DNA of 64,000 nt from Clostridiaceae bacterium (GTDB lineage: Bacteria > Bacillota_A > Clostridia > Clostridiales > Clostridiaceae), in the NCBI GenBank assembly GCA_029256485.1, contig JAQSXU010000006.1, positions 1 to 64,000 of the forward strand. The letters are read 5' to 3'. Made by a program: the position numbers and the translations under genes. Positions 35,132-43,039 of the stretch are shown in pieces; position 1 is the first letter of the stretch, and each line of letters opens with the position of its first letter. The notes beneath the pieces were generated by a model that worked only from the letters and a program-made list of their open reading frames with translations, did not search any database and was not told the origin of the DNA.

Positions 35132-35902
35132 CTATTTATAATTTTTAATTAAATAGGTTCTCCAGCTCTTTTCAAATCCTTCACTGGTAGTCCCTAATAT
35201 TTCTCGTAAATTTGAAGGTGATTTTATTAATCCAATTAAGGAATTGTAGCCATAATTTTTAACAATATATTCTACAGCAGTGTATGAAAATGCATATCCG
35301 CCGTCAGATAAATTATTAGAATTCATTGCATATAATGTTGGTATGTCATTTTTTAGTATTTTTCCCTTTAGAGCACCTTTCATATTACTATTCATCTGTT
35401 TTGCCTCATAAGCTGCAGTGCCTTCGTTAAGCCATAAAGGTATACCTTTCAAATTTTGGTTAATATTTGATACCATCACGTGGGTAAACTCATGTACCAC
35501 TACCTGCATTAAGGTGTCATAAGTATGATATTCACCAGGATTTAATTGTGAAACCATTTTAATTTTATTTCCCCACCCAGTTCCTACATCCCACATAGGT
35601 GCATTAGGTGCCCCTATTGCATTATGGAATGACTGTATATCAGAATAAATTTCAATTTCAACTTTATCTTTTAAAGATACATTTAAGTCATTTGAAATCC
35701 TTTTGTAATTATCTTCAAGGCTCTTTTCCAAATCATTTAAACATTTTACATCTTTATTAAATGAATAATACTTAAAATGCTGGCTTTCCACCTGCAGTTT
35801 GAATTTATCTTCAGCAATTGCTTTAGCGCTTTTATTTACTTCACATCCCATTAAGTTCAATGTAAAAATTAAACTAATGCATAAAATAATAAACTTTTTC
35901 AT
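35132..35902 (-). CDS. Lipoprotein metalloprotease, peptidase-MA-like
   Basis: 256 residues. Lipoprotein signal with lipobox LMGC at about 17-20. The catalytic motif is VVHEFTHVMV (HExxH, about 138-147), with the downstream Glu in LWLNEGTAAYEAKQ, as in gluzincins. The protein should be anchored on the outer face of the membrane. GGAGG precedes ATG. It is the second peptidase-MA-like protease within 3 kb; the other is interrupted. Substrate unknown. Confidence 0.87.
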   Translation of the reverse strand: MKKFIILCISLIFTLNLMGCEVNKSAKAIAEDKFKLQVESQHFKYYSFNKDVKCLNDLEKSLEDNYKRISNDLNVSLKDKVEIEIYSDIQSFHNAIGAPNAPMWDVGTGWGNKIKMVSQLNPGEYHTYDTLMQVVVHEFTHVMVSNINQNLKGIPLWLNEGTAAYEAKQMNSNMKGALKGKILKNDIPTLYAMNSNNLSDGGYAFSYTAVEYIVKNYGYNSLIGLIKSPSNLREILGTTSEGFEKSWRTYLIKNYK

Positions 35903-36014
35903 AAAAGCCTCCGCGCAAACAATTGCATATTTATTTTACTGTTATGTAATTATTCTACCATATATTGTAATAAATATTAATAGAAGTTAAATAAAATGGA
36001 AGCCATTAATATGA

Positions 36015-36338
36015 TTATTTATTATCACTATTTAAACTCTTATTAAAATAATTTAAATCCATTCTTTTTTTCCAGCCTTTTGATTTCCAAAATGAGTTTT
36101 CAATTTCATTATTTGTAAACACAACAAGTTCAGCTTTTGTTATTCCTTCTTTTGCTAATGCAGCATATACAGCTTCAAGCAGTTTTGTACCAATTCCTTG
36201 TCCCCTATATTCTGCTTTGACAGCTGTGTGATAAGTCACCCTTATTTTCATATTTATTTCCACTTCTCTTATATAAAATATTAAAGCCGCAGTTTTCATA
36301 AAATCTGCAGACTTTAATACTGTTATTTTGTTATTCAA
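36015..36338 (-). CDS. GNAT-family acetyltransferase, possibly N-terminally truncated
   Basis: 107 residues. The acetyl-CoA loop is YRGQGIGTKLLEAVYAAL (residues about 44-61), with the C-terminal strand-helix ELVVFTNNEIENSFWKSKGW. Intact GNAT proteins are usually 140 residues or more, and the part before the loop here is only about 40 residues with a TTG start and no clear ribosome site. The gene may be a truncated remnant or a short variant. Confidence 0.6.
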   Translation of the reverse strand: MNNKITVLKSADFMKTAALIFYIREVEINMKIRVTYHTAVKAEYRGQGIGTKLLEAVYAALAKEGITKAELVVFTNNEIENSFWKSKGWKKRMDLNYFNKSLNSDNK

Positions 36339-36379
36339 GCATATTATTCACCGTTCATTTTTGGAGTGCTCAATTAACT

Positions 36380-36512
36380 TTATTTATATTCCACTTCTTC
36401 AAATCCACTGTCAAATTTTATGTCCTCAGCATAAGTGTGTGTTCTCAAAATTTTTTGTGATTATTTTGTTATTAGTGCTTTTCTTATTTACTAGTTTATT
36501 GTGAATATTCAT
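36380..36512 (-). pseudogene. Possible small broken ORF
   Basis: The ATG at 36512 (AAGGA upstream) reads MNIHNKLVNKKSTNNKIITK and then shifts frame near an A6T4 run; the other frame continues THTYAEDIKFDSGFEEVEYK to a stop at 36380. The combined length is about 44 residues. The coding look of both halves is the only evidence. It could be chance. Confidence 0.3.
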
Positions 36513-36555
36513 TTCATCATTCCTTTATTTTCTTAAGTACAAAATCAATAAAAAA

Positions 36556-36750
36556 CTAATTCTTATTATTCTGCAAGGAATCAATAGTTTGCTGTTGGGC
36601 TGCGATAGTTAGTATTATACTTCCTACCGCAACTAAAAAATTACCCAGAATATTATTATCGTCAGCGGATTGATCTGTTGAAAGAGCAATTGCAACCACA
36701 GTTGATAATATGGCAAGTTCATTAGGACATATATCATTAAATAGTGGCAT
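36556..36750 (-). CDS. Small conserved-looking hydrophobic protein (64 aa)
   Basis: 64 residues with GAGGTG before ATG. It has an acidic N-terminal half (NELAILSTVVAIALSTDQSA, then DDNNILGNF) and a hydrophobic C-terminal half (LVAVGSIILTIAAQQQ). I recall similar small proteins in many clostridial genomes but cannot name a family with confidence. It may be a membrane-associated or coat-type small protein. It stands alone between intergenic stretches. Confidence 0.6.
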   Translation of the reverse strand: MPLFNDICPNELAILSTVVAIALSTDQSADDNNILGNFLVAVGSIILTIAAQQQTIDSLQNNKN

Positions 36751-36847
36751 TTAAATTCACCTCAATTTAATATATGCCATTATTTTAAAATAGTTATATA
36801 GTACTCAGTAAAACTAAATTCTACCATTTAAACATAACCTTTTTTAC

Positions 36848-36859
36848 TTAACCGTCCCC
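36848..36859 (-). repeat. REP-like motif at the 3' end of the ABC operon
   Basis: TTAACCGTCCCC, six bases past the stop of the downstream ABC gene. It forms an outward-facing pair with the copy at 40454, which lies just before the operon. Confidence 0.7.
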
Positions 36860-36865
36860 TAAATT

Positions 36866-38638
36866 TTAAAGTTTCCAGCCCAGCTGCTCAATTTGGTTAT
36901 ATTTTGCATACCATCCATTTTTCCCTGCTAACTCAGCAGGTGTGCCTGTTTCAACTATTCTGCCGTTTTCTAAAATGATGACCTGATTGGCATCAATAAT
37001 TCCTGATACTCTGTGGCTTATGGTGAGAATAGTTCTTTCTTTGGATATTTCATTTAATGCTTTGAATATTTTTTGCTCTGTTAATGAATCCAATCCTGAA
37101 GTAACCTCATCCAGAAGCAATATAGGTGGATTACATACAATGGCGCAGGCTAAAGCTAACAGCTGATACTGTCCATGTGAAAGACTGCTTTCTCCTTCAC
37201 CAATTAAAGTGCTATATCCATTCTTTAATTTCATAATATCATCATGCAAATAAACAGTTTTGCAGGCCTTTATTACCTGCTCATCTGTAATAGTTTCATC
37301 ATACAAAGTCACAGCATCCTTAATGGTTCCATCATAGATTGGAAAACTTTGGGGTACTATGCCTAATATTTTTCTTCGTAGATTTTGCGGCATTTTAAAA
37401 GGATCCATACCTTGTATTTTGATGCTTCCTTTGCATGGCTTATATAAACCTGCTACAAGGTTCAAAATTGTGCTTTTTCCTGCACCTGTTCTTCCAACCA
37501 GTGCTACCTTTGTTCCAGGGAGCACTGTAAAATTAATATCCTGCACATTATTTTTATTATTATCATAAGAAAAACTTATATTATTAACATCTATATGAAC
37601 ATTATTAAAATTGTTTTTATCTAAAGATAATTCAGTATAGTATCTATCACTTTTTTCAGTATGTCTTATTTCCTCTTTTTCATTGTCAAAATCATTTATC
37701 CTTTTTACACCTGCAATGGCCTCTTGAATTGTCTGAAATTCTTCAGCAATTGATTGTATAGGGTCAAACATTCTGGAAATCAAATCCACCACAGCTGCAA
37801 CGGACCCAATTGTTATTCCCAATGCGCCTAATCCCTTTGGAGCCGCTATAAGAACAGTGAGAGTAATTATTACAGCTCTTAAAACCTGCATTATGCATGG
37901 AAAAAAAGAATCCAAACTGCTTGTCTTATGAACTGCAGTTATATTTTCATTTAATGGCTTCTGCAAATTGTTTAAAAAAAGCTGTTCCTTAGAAAATATC
38001 TTTATTGTTCTAATTCCATTAAATAGTTCTTGAATTGAACCATTTATATGAGACACAGCCCTTCTAGTGGCCATTTGAGCATTAAAAGTTGCTGATTTAA
38101 AGTAGCTGGTTATGAAATAAATTACTGGAATAAATATTAGTAAATATAAAGCTAGTACTGGGCTTATTAAATAAACTGAAATAATAATCCCTAATGACTT
38201 TAGTCCATCTGCCAGCATTCCTACTAACCCCTCTGAAAAAAGAGTTCCCACGGCATCTACATCTGATGTAAACCTGCTGATTATTTCACCCACAGCATTG
38301 TTTGAATAGTATGATATAGGCAGTGTTTTTAATTTCTTACCCATATTATATCTAATATTTGCAAGAATATCCTGTCCTATAATTGCCATCATAAATTCTC
38401 TTATAAAATCAAAGGCTCCGCTGAGTACAGTAGCTAGTAAATAATATAAGGACAATTTCATAACACCGCTGTAAATTCCCTTTGAGATATTATTATCAAT
38501 TATACTTTTTAATATTTGAGGAGGCACAAGCTGCATGGCAATACCGCCTAAAATAGCAATTAGTAAAAAAAAGCTTTGTATGAATTTATTTTTTATTGTT
38601 GATTTTAGCGCAGAGGCTGCAATACCATTATGCTTCAT
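36866..38638 (-). CDS. ABC exporter half-transporter, second subunit
   Basis: 590 residues: six membrane segments (about 1-310) and a C-terminal ATPase. Walker A is GRTGAGKST (about 382-390), the signature is LSHGQ instead of LSGGQ, and Walker B is ILLLDEVTSG with the catalytic Glu; the H-loop is ISHRVS. Together with its partner it forms a heterodimeric exporter of multidrug or peptide type. The gene overlaps the upstream partner by 11 bases. The changed signature motif sits at one composite site. Confidence 0.95.
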   Translation of the reverse strand: MKHNGIAASALKSTIKNKFIQSFFLLIAILGGIAMQLVPPQILKSIIDNNISKGIYSGVMKLSLYYLLATVLSGAFDFIREFMMAIIGQDILANIRYNMGKKLKTLPISYYSNNAVGEIISRFTSDVDAVGTLFSEGLVGMLADGLKSLGIIISVYLISPVLALYLLIFIPVIYFITSYFKSATFNAQMATRRAVSHINGSIQELFNGIRTIKIFSKEQLFLNNLQKPLNENITAVHKTSSLDSFFPCIMQVLRAVIITLTVLIAAPKGLGALGITIGSVAAVVDLISRMFDPIQSIAEEFQTIQEAIAGVKRINDFDNEKEEIRHTEKSDRYYTELSLDKNNFNNVHIDVNNISFSYDNNKNNVQDINFTVLPGTKVALVGRTGAGKSTILNLVAGLYKPCKGSIKIQGMDPFKMPQNLRRKILGIVPQSFPIYDGTIKDAVTLYDETITDEQVIKACKTVYLHDDIMKLKNGYSTLIGEGESSLSHGQYQLLALACAIVCNPPILLLDEVTSGLDSLTEQKIFKALNEISKERTILTISHRVSGIIDANQVIILENGRIVETGTPAELAGKNGWYAKYNQIEQLGWKL

Positions 38639-40403
38639 TTATTTCACCGCCTAAAAAGCTTTGTGAGTCTAATATTTTGCTATAAATACCATTTTCATTG
38701 ATCAATTCATTATGAGTGCCTTTTCCCACAATTTTACCTTTGTCAAAAACCAAAACCATATCTGTATATTTAAAAACTTGAAGTCTATGAGAAAAGATAA
38801 ATATAGTCCTGCCTTCTGAGTTATGCCGCAGCTCTTTTATGATTTTTGCTTCAGTATTTATATCAACAGCTGAAAAAGGATCATCCAGTATTACAATACT
38901 GGAGTTTTTATACAAAGCCCTTGCCAGGGATATTCTTTGCCTTTGTCCTCCGGAAACTCTTGTTCCCTTCTCACCTAGCTGGGCTTCTACCCCATGTTGA
39001 AAGTTTGATATATCCTGCATTAAGCATGCAGTGTTTAATACCTTGTCCAACTTTATTTCGTCAGTATTACCCCAAGTAATATTATTTTTTAAGGAGTCTG
39101 AAAAAAGGAAAGGATCATGTCCCATGTATGTTATTGCATCAATTTTTTTATTATAATCCATATCTTTTAAATTCTCGCCGTCAAAGCAAATTTCTCCCTC
39201 ATAATCATATAAGCCAGTTAATGCTAGTCCTAATGCACTTTTCCCGGACCCAACAGATCCTGTTACTCCAACTATCATTCCTGATGGCACCTTAAAAGAA
39301 ATATTCCTAATAGCATAATTTTGGTCTTCTCCATATTTGAAGGAGAGATTATTTACACTGATTTCCGTTTGCTTAATACTATTCATATGTTCAAACTGTT
39401 TAAAATTATCATTGTCTAATAGAGATTTAACTCTATCCCAGGAAGCTTTAGCACCCTGTTGAAGATTAAAAACCTTTGCAGCTGTTGTAGTTCTGACTGC
39501 AAGAGCAGTAAACATGGTTATATATGCAGTAAATGTACCAATTGTCCAGCTTCCCCCTATAACCTTATTACCGCCTAAATATATAACTAAAATAATACCT
39601 ATGCTGGACAGGGATGAGTAAATTGGAGCCAGTCCATTTTGCAGCACATTTACCACCGCTGTTTTTTTAGCCTGAATAGTTAATTTTTCTTTAAGCCTTT
39701 TTAGCTCATTGTCCTCTCTTCCATATAAACGCAGTATATTAATTTGCGATACCATTTTTCTAATTTGTGTGGTGGTTTTTGAGTTGGCTGCTCTGGCAGC
39801 CTTAGATTTTGATTGAACCACTTTTCTCATCAATTGAGTCAGCAGTATAACTAATGGAATGGGAATAGAAGATATTAATGTAATCTTAACATCATAAAAC
39901 ATAAGTGCTGCAAAATATGCAAGCATAAGCACACCCGTATCCCACAATTCCGTTATAGTTTTCCTCACTGCTTCAACCACAATATCCACATCACCTATGG
40001 TAGTGGACATCATATCTCCTACCTTTTTCTTCTCTATGATATTTAAATCAGTATGCAATATAGATTCCATAACCGAGATACGCATATCCCCACTGATTCT
40101 ATTTGCCATATCCCTGACGTAATATCTCTTAAAAAATCTTGCTACTTGAAAAGATAATGTAATCAGAATAAATGCAGCACCTGAATTTATTATATTGCTT
40201 ATACTTGGGGAATTAACTGCAGCATCCAGCAATTTACCTTGAAAAATAGGTCCCAAAACTATGGCTGAATTAAAAAGTATTCCTGCAGCTGCTGTTATCA
40301 AAAATTGTTTATTATATTTTATAATATAAGATGATAGCTTTTCCTTTTCTTTTGGAGGAGAAAATTTTACTTTCTTACTTTTTTCTTTAATCATGTCATT
40401 CAT
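38628..40403 (-). CDS. ABC exporter half-transporter, first subunit
   Basis: 591 residues, same layout as its partner. Walker A GSVGSGKSA, canonical signature VSGGQRQRISLARALY, but Walker B reads IVILDDPFSA with Asp in place of the catalytic Glu; the H-loop is FSHRLQ. A degenerate site of this kind is common in heterodimeric exporters, where only one site hydrolyses ATP. AAAGGA precedes ATG. The substrate cannot be read; no precursor peptide lies next to it. Confidence 0.95.
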   Translation of the reverse strand: MNDMIKEKSKKVKFSPPKEKEKLSSYIIKYNKQFLITAAAGILFNSAIVLGPIFQGKLLDAAVNSPSISNIINSGAAFILITLSFQVARFFKRYYVRDMANRISGDMRISVMESILHTDLNIIEKKKVGDMMSTTIGDVDIVVEAVRKTITELWDTGVLMLAYFAALMFYDVKITLISSIPIPLVILLTQLMRKVVQSKSKAARAANSKTTTQIRKMVSQINILRLYGREDNELKRLKEKLTIQAKKTAVVNVLQNGLAPIYSSLSSIGIILVIYLGGNKVIGGSWTIGTFTAYITMFTALAVRTTTAAKVFNLQQGAKASWDRVKSLLDNDNFKQFEHMNSIKQTEISVNNLSFKYGEDQNYAIRNISFKVPSGMIVGVTGSVGSGKSALGLALTGLYDYEGEICFDGENLKDMDYNKKIDAITYMGHDPFLFSDSLKNNITWGNTDEIKLDKVLNTACLMQDISNFQHGVEAQLGEKGTRVSGGQRQRISLARALYKNSSIVILDDPFSAVDINTEAKIIKELRHNSEGRTIFIFSHRLQVFKYTDMVLVFDKGKIVGKGTHNELINENGIYSKILDSQSFLGGEINEA

Positions 40404-40453
40404 TAAATCCTTTCTAAGTAGTGAACTTATTTTAATTTTATCACTATTTTCTA

Positions 40454-40464
40454 GGGACGGTTAA
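40454..40464 (+). repeat. REP-like motif upstream of ABC operon
   Basis: GGGACGGTTAA followed by GCTTTTTTGG. It lies about 50 bases before the ABC operon start. Confidence 0.65.
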
Positions 40465-40650
40465 GCTTTTTTGGCAATTATTAGTTTTATGATTTTCCTT
40501 AATTTTCTCTTTGGAGCTGGAGATTCAATATATGCATTATGCTTATCAATGATTGCATATTCATTGTAAGTGTAATGTTGTAGGACTATAATAATATGGT
40601 AAATTCTTTCATAGAATTAATAAAAACCATTTAGAAAGGTGGTAAATAAA

Positions 40651-41532
40651 ATGGAGCTAAGTGAAAGTTTAAATAAAATACTTCTTAAAATTCAATTAAG
40701 AGAAATAACTGAGAGTAAGATATATATGAATATAGCTAAAATTACAAAGGATGAAAACAATAAGGACATATTACTTAAAATAGCAGCTGATGAAGAGCAG
40801 CATTATAAGTTTATAAAATCATATACTCATACAGATGTTGCTGTTAATAAAAAGGCAGTATGGTTTTATACTTTAATAGCAAAAATCCTTGGGTTTACTT
40901 TTGCAGTGAAACAAATGGAAGGAAGAGAAAATCAAGCATACAAGTTATATAGCTTTGATGAATTATCAAAAAAACTTCCTGAATTCGCTGAAATGGCTAA
41001 GGAAGAAGAAAAGCATGAATTTCTGCTCCTTGATATGCTGGACGAAGAAAGATTAAAGTATGTAGGCTCTATTGTTCTTGGATTAAATGATGCACTTGTA
41101 GAAATAACGGGGAGTGTTGCAGGATTTACTCTGTCCATGGCAAATACAAAAGTAATAGCTTTAGCTGGAATGATTACTGGAATATCCGCTACCCTTTCCA
41201 TGGCTGCAAGCGAATATATCGCTGAAAAAGCAGAAAACACAAAAGATGCTTTAAAATCAAGTGTTTATACTGGGGGCTCATATTTATTAACGGTTATTTT
41301 ACTCATACTTCCTTTTCTTTTTTTACCTAAATATATGTATGTACAAGCCCTTATAATAAGTCTCGTTATTGCTGTAATTATAATTTCAGTATTTAATTAT
41401 TATATAGCTGTTGCTAAAGGGGTTAACTTCAAACAACGATTTATACAAATGGCAGGAGTAAGTTTAGGAGTTGCATTGTTATCCTTTATTATAGGACTAG
41501 TAGTAAAAAACGTACTAGGTATTAATTTGTAA
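40651..41532 (+). CDS. Ferritin-like (rubrerythrin-type) and VIT1/CCC1 fusion, metal transporter
   Basis: About 293 residues from the ATG at 40651 (AAAGGTGG seven bases upstream; the GTG at 40639 lies inside the site). The N-terminal 130 residues form a ferritin-like four-helix domain with metal ligands in REITESKIY, DEEQHYKF and KEEEKHEFL. The C-terminal part has about five membrane segments with the VIT1 motif GLNDALVEITGSVAGF and MAASEYIAEKAE. Proteins of this build (MbfA-like) export or store iron or manganese. It is a single-gene unit with its own terminator. Confidence 0.92.
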   Translation: MELSESLNKILLKIQLREITESKIYMNIAKITKDENNKDILLKIAADEEQHYKFIKSYTHTDVAVNKKAVWFYTLIAKILGFTFAVKQMEGRENQAYKLYSFDELSKKLPEFAEMAKEEEKHEFLLLDMLDEERLKYVGSIVLGLNDALVEITGSVAGFTLSMANTKVIALAGMITGISATLSMAASEYIAEKAENTKDALKSSVYTGGSYLLTVILLILPFLFLPKYMYVQALIISLVIAVIIISVFNYYIAVAKGVNFKQRFIQMAGVSLGVALLSFIIGLVVKNVLGINL

Positions 41533-41542
41533 TTATTTAATA

Positions 41543-41568
41543 AACCTCCAAGAAATTTCTTGGAGGTT
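41543..41568 (+). terminator. Terminator after VIT1 gene
   Basis: AACCTCCAAGAAA / TTTCTTGGAGGTT perfect stem followed by CTTATCTTTTT. Confidence 0.85.
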
Positions 41569-41622
41569 CTTATCTTTTTCATTTCACTAAGAATTAAGGA
41601 TATATATCAATTTGTTATATTT

Positions 41623-42312
41623 TTAATTTCCGGAATTATTACTAGGAAAATATCTTGATAGCTGTCCGACAAGATTTTGTATTGGCATAGTTTGAAGATA
41701 AACTCTTCCTGGGCCCCTAAGTGTGGATAAAAACAATCCCTCTCCGCCAAAGAACATGTTCTTAAAACCTTTAAGCATTTCAACATCAAAATTTACAGAC
41801 TGATCAAACATAGCAACATGGCCTGTATCTACTTTCATTTTTTCCCCTGGAGCTAAATCATACTCTTCAATATGTCCGTCAAATTCTAAAAATACTATTC
41901 CAGGGCCGCTGATTTTCTGTAGAATAAAACCTTCTCCTCCAAATAGGCCGCTGCCTATTTTTTTCCTGAAAAATGTTTCAAGAGTTATTGAGGATTCACC
42001 AGCTAAAAAAGCTCCCTTTTGACAAATAACAGTTTCATTAGCATTTAATGTTCTTGATATTATTTTCCCCGGAAATGAAGATGGAAAAGCTATAAATTCT
42101 TCATCACCTTTACTGGTATAAGCATTTAGAAAAATGGACTCACCAGAAAAAGCTCTTCCTATTCCACCAAAAAGACCGCCTTTCATATTAGTGTCCATTG
42201 CAATATGTTCACTCATCCATCCCATAGCGCCCGATTCTGAAACAATTGACTCATTGTAATTAAGTTTACAAACCACTACAGGCAGTGTTTCACCTTTAAT
42301 TTCATATCTCAT
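41623..42312 (-). CDS. AIM24 / TIGR00266-family protein
   Basis: 229 residues from the ATG at 42312, where GAGGGAGAG lies upstream; the longer open frame adds 31 hydrophobic codons without a site. The family pattern is present: MKGGLFGGIGRAFSGESIFLNAY, GSGLFGGEGFILQKISGPG and KNMFFGGEGLFLSTLRGPG, repeats of a beta-rich fold. Members are soluble and widespread, with no agreed biochemical role. Monocistronic. Confidence 0.88.
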   Translation of the reverse strand: MRYEIKGETLPVVVCKLNYNESIVSESGAMGWMSEHIAMDTNMKGGLFGGIGRAFSGESIFLNAYTSKGDEEFIAFPSSFPGKIISRTLNANETVICQKGAFLAGESSITLETFFRKKIGSGLFGGEGFILQKISGPGIVFLEFDGHIEEYDLAPGEKMKVDTGHVAMFDQSVNFDVEMLKGFKNMFFGGEGLFLSTLRGPGRVYLQTMPIQNLVGQLSRYFPSNNSGN

Positions 42313-42431
42313 GATTATCTCTCCCTCAATATATGAATATAATAGAAACGCATTATATATTAATATTATTATACAATTTATTATAAATATTACTATAAAA
42401 AACATTACTTTTACTCTATTCTTATGTATAT

Positions 42432-42470
42432 AAAAAAACAGTACAGGTTATGCTTCCCGTACTGTTTTTA
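42432..42470 (-). terminator. Terminator of the lipoprotein gene
   Basis: Minus strand: ACAGTACGGG, an eight-base loop, CCTGTACTGT, then TTTTTTTA. Strong and correctly placed 25 bases past the stop. Confidence 0.85.
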
Positions 42471-42493
42471 GTTTATTTGTTTTATTTGATATC

Positions 42494-43006
42494 CTAATTT
42501 GAAGATTGGCTATTATTATTCTGAGAATTTTGTCCATTATTTTTTTGAGTGAAATTTCCTCTCATCTTTTGCATAACTGCATCAGCTTGAGCTTGTGTAA
42601 TGACTCCATCGCTTACTAATTTACTTAATGGATTATTTCTTTGTCTGTTTTGAGCATTGTTTTGAGAGTTTCCCTGCTGATTACTCTGTTGATTATTTTG
42701 CTGATTGTTTTGTGTTGTATTCTGTCCACTGCTACTTGTACGTGTTGAATATGCTTCTACAATTTTATCAGCTTGAGCTTGTGTTATGGTACCAGCTGTT
42801 ACTAGAGGTTTTATACTATCCTGCACTCTTTGCTTCATTTGTTCTGGAGACAGCTTATTTACATTTTTTCTATTACTCTGTGTACTGTTACCTGCTGCTT
42901 GGGTAGTACTACTGCTATTATTCTGACATCCTGCAAATAAGAATATGGACATATTGATTGCTATGAGGCTTAATATAGTTTTATTGAAAAATTTACTTCT
43001 TTTCAT
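42494..43006 (-). CDS. Asn/Gln-rich lipoprotein with ITQAQAD repeats
   Basis: 170 residues. Lipoprotein signal with lipobox FAGC (about 24-27), then two copies of a short repeat (TAGTITQAQADKIVEAY and SDGVITQAQADAVMQKM) separated and followed by stretches almost wholly of Asn, Gln and Ser. Expected on the outer face of the membrane. It is 33 bases downstream of a GT39 glycosyltransferase gene whose own extracytoplasmic loop has a similar Asn/Gln/Arg-rich insert. Function unknown; a wall-associated or calcium-binding-like helix-turn-helix repeat is possible. Confidence 0.8.
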   Translation of the reverse strand: MKRSKFFNKTILSLIAINMSIFLFAGCQNNSSSTTQAAGNSTQSNRKNVNKLSPEQMKQRVQDSIKPLVTAGTITQAQADKIVEAYSTRTSSSGQNTTQNNQQNNQQSNQQGNSQNNAQNRQRNNPLSKLVSDGVITQAQADAVMQKMRGNFTQKNNGQNSQNNNSQSSN

Positions 43007-43039
43007 ATAATATTTTCCTTCCTTTATCTATATTAAATA

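Noticed and set aside
36866..40403. Bacteriocin or peptide exporter locus
   Set aside because: No C39 peptidase domain on either ABC subunit and no small precursor gene with a double-glycine leader nearby.
42313..42405. Hydrophobic N-terminal extension of the AIM24-family protein
   Set aside because: No ribosome site; the shorter start has one and matches the family.
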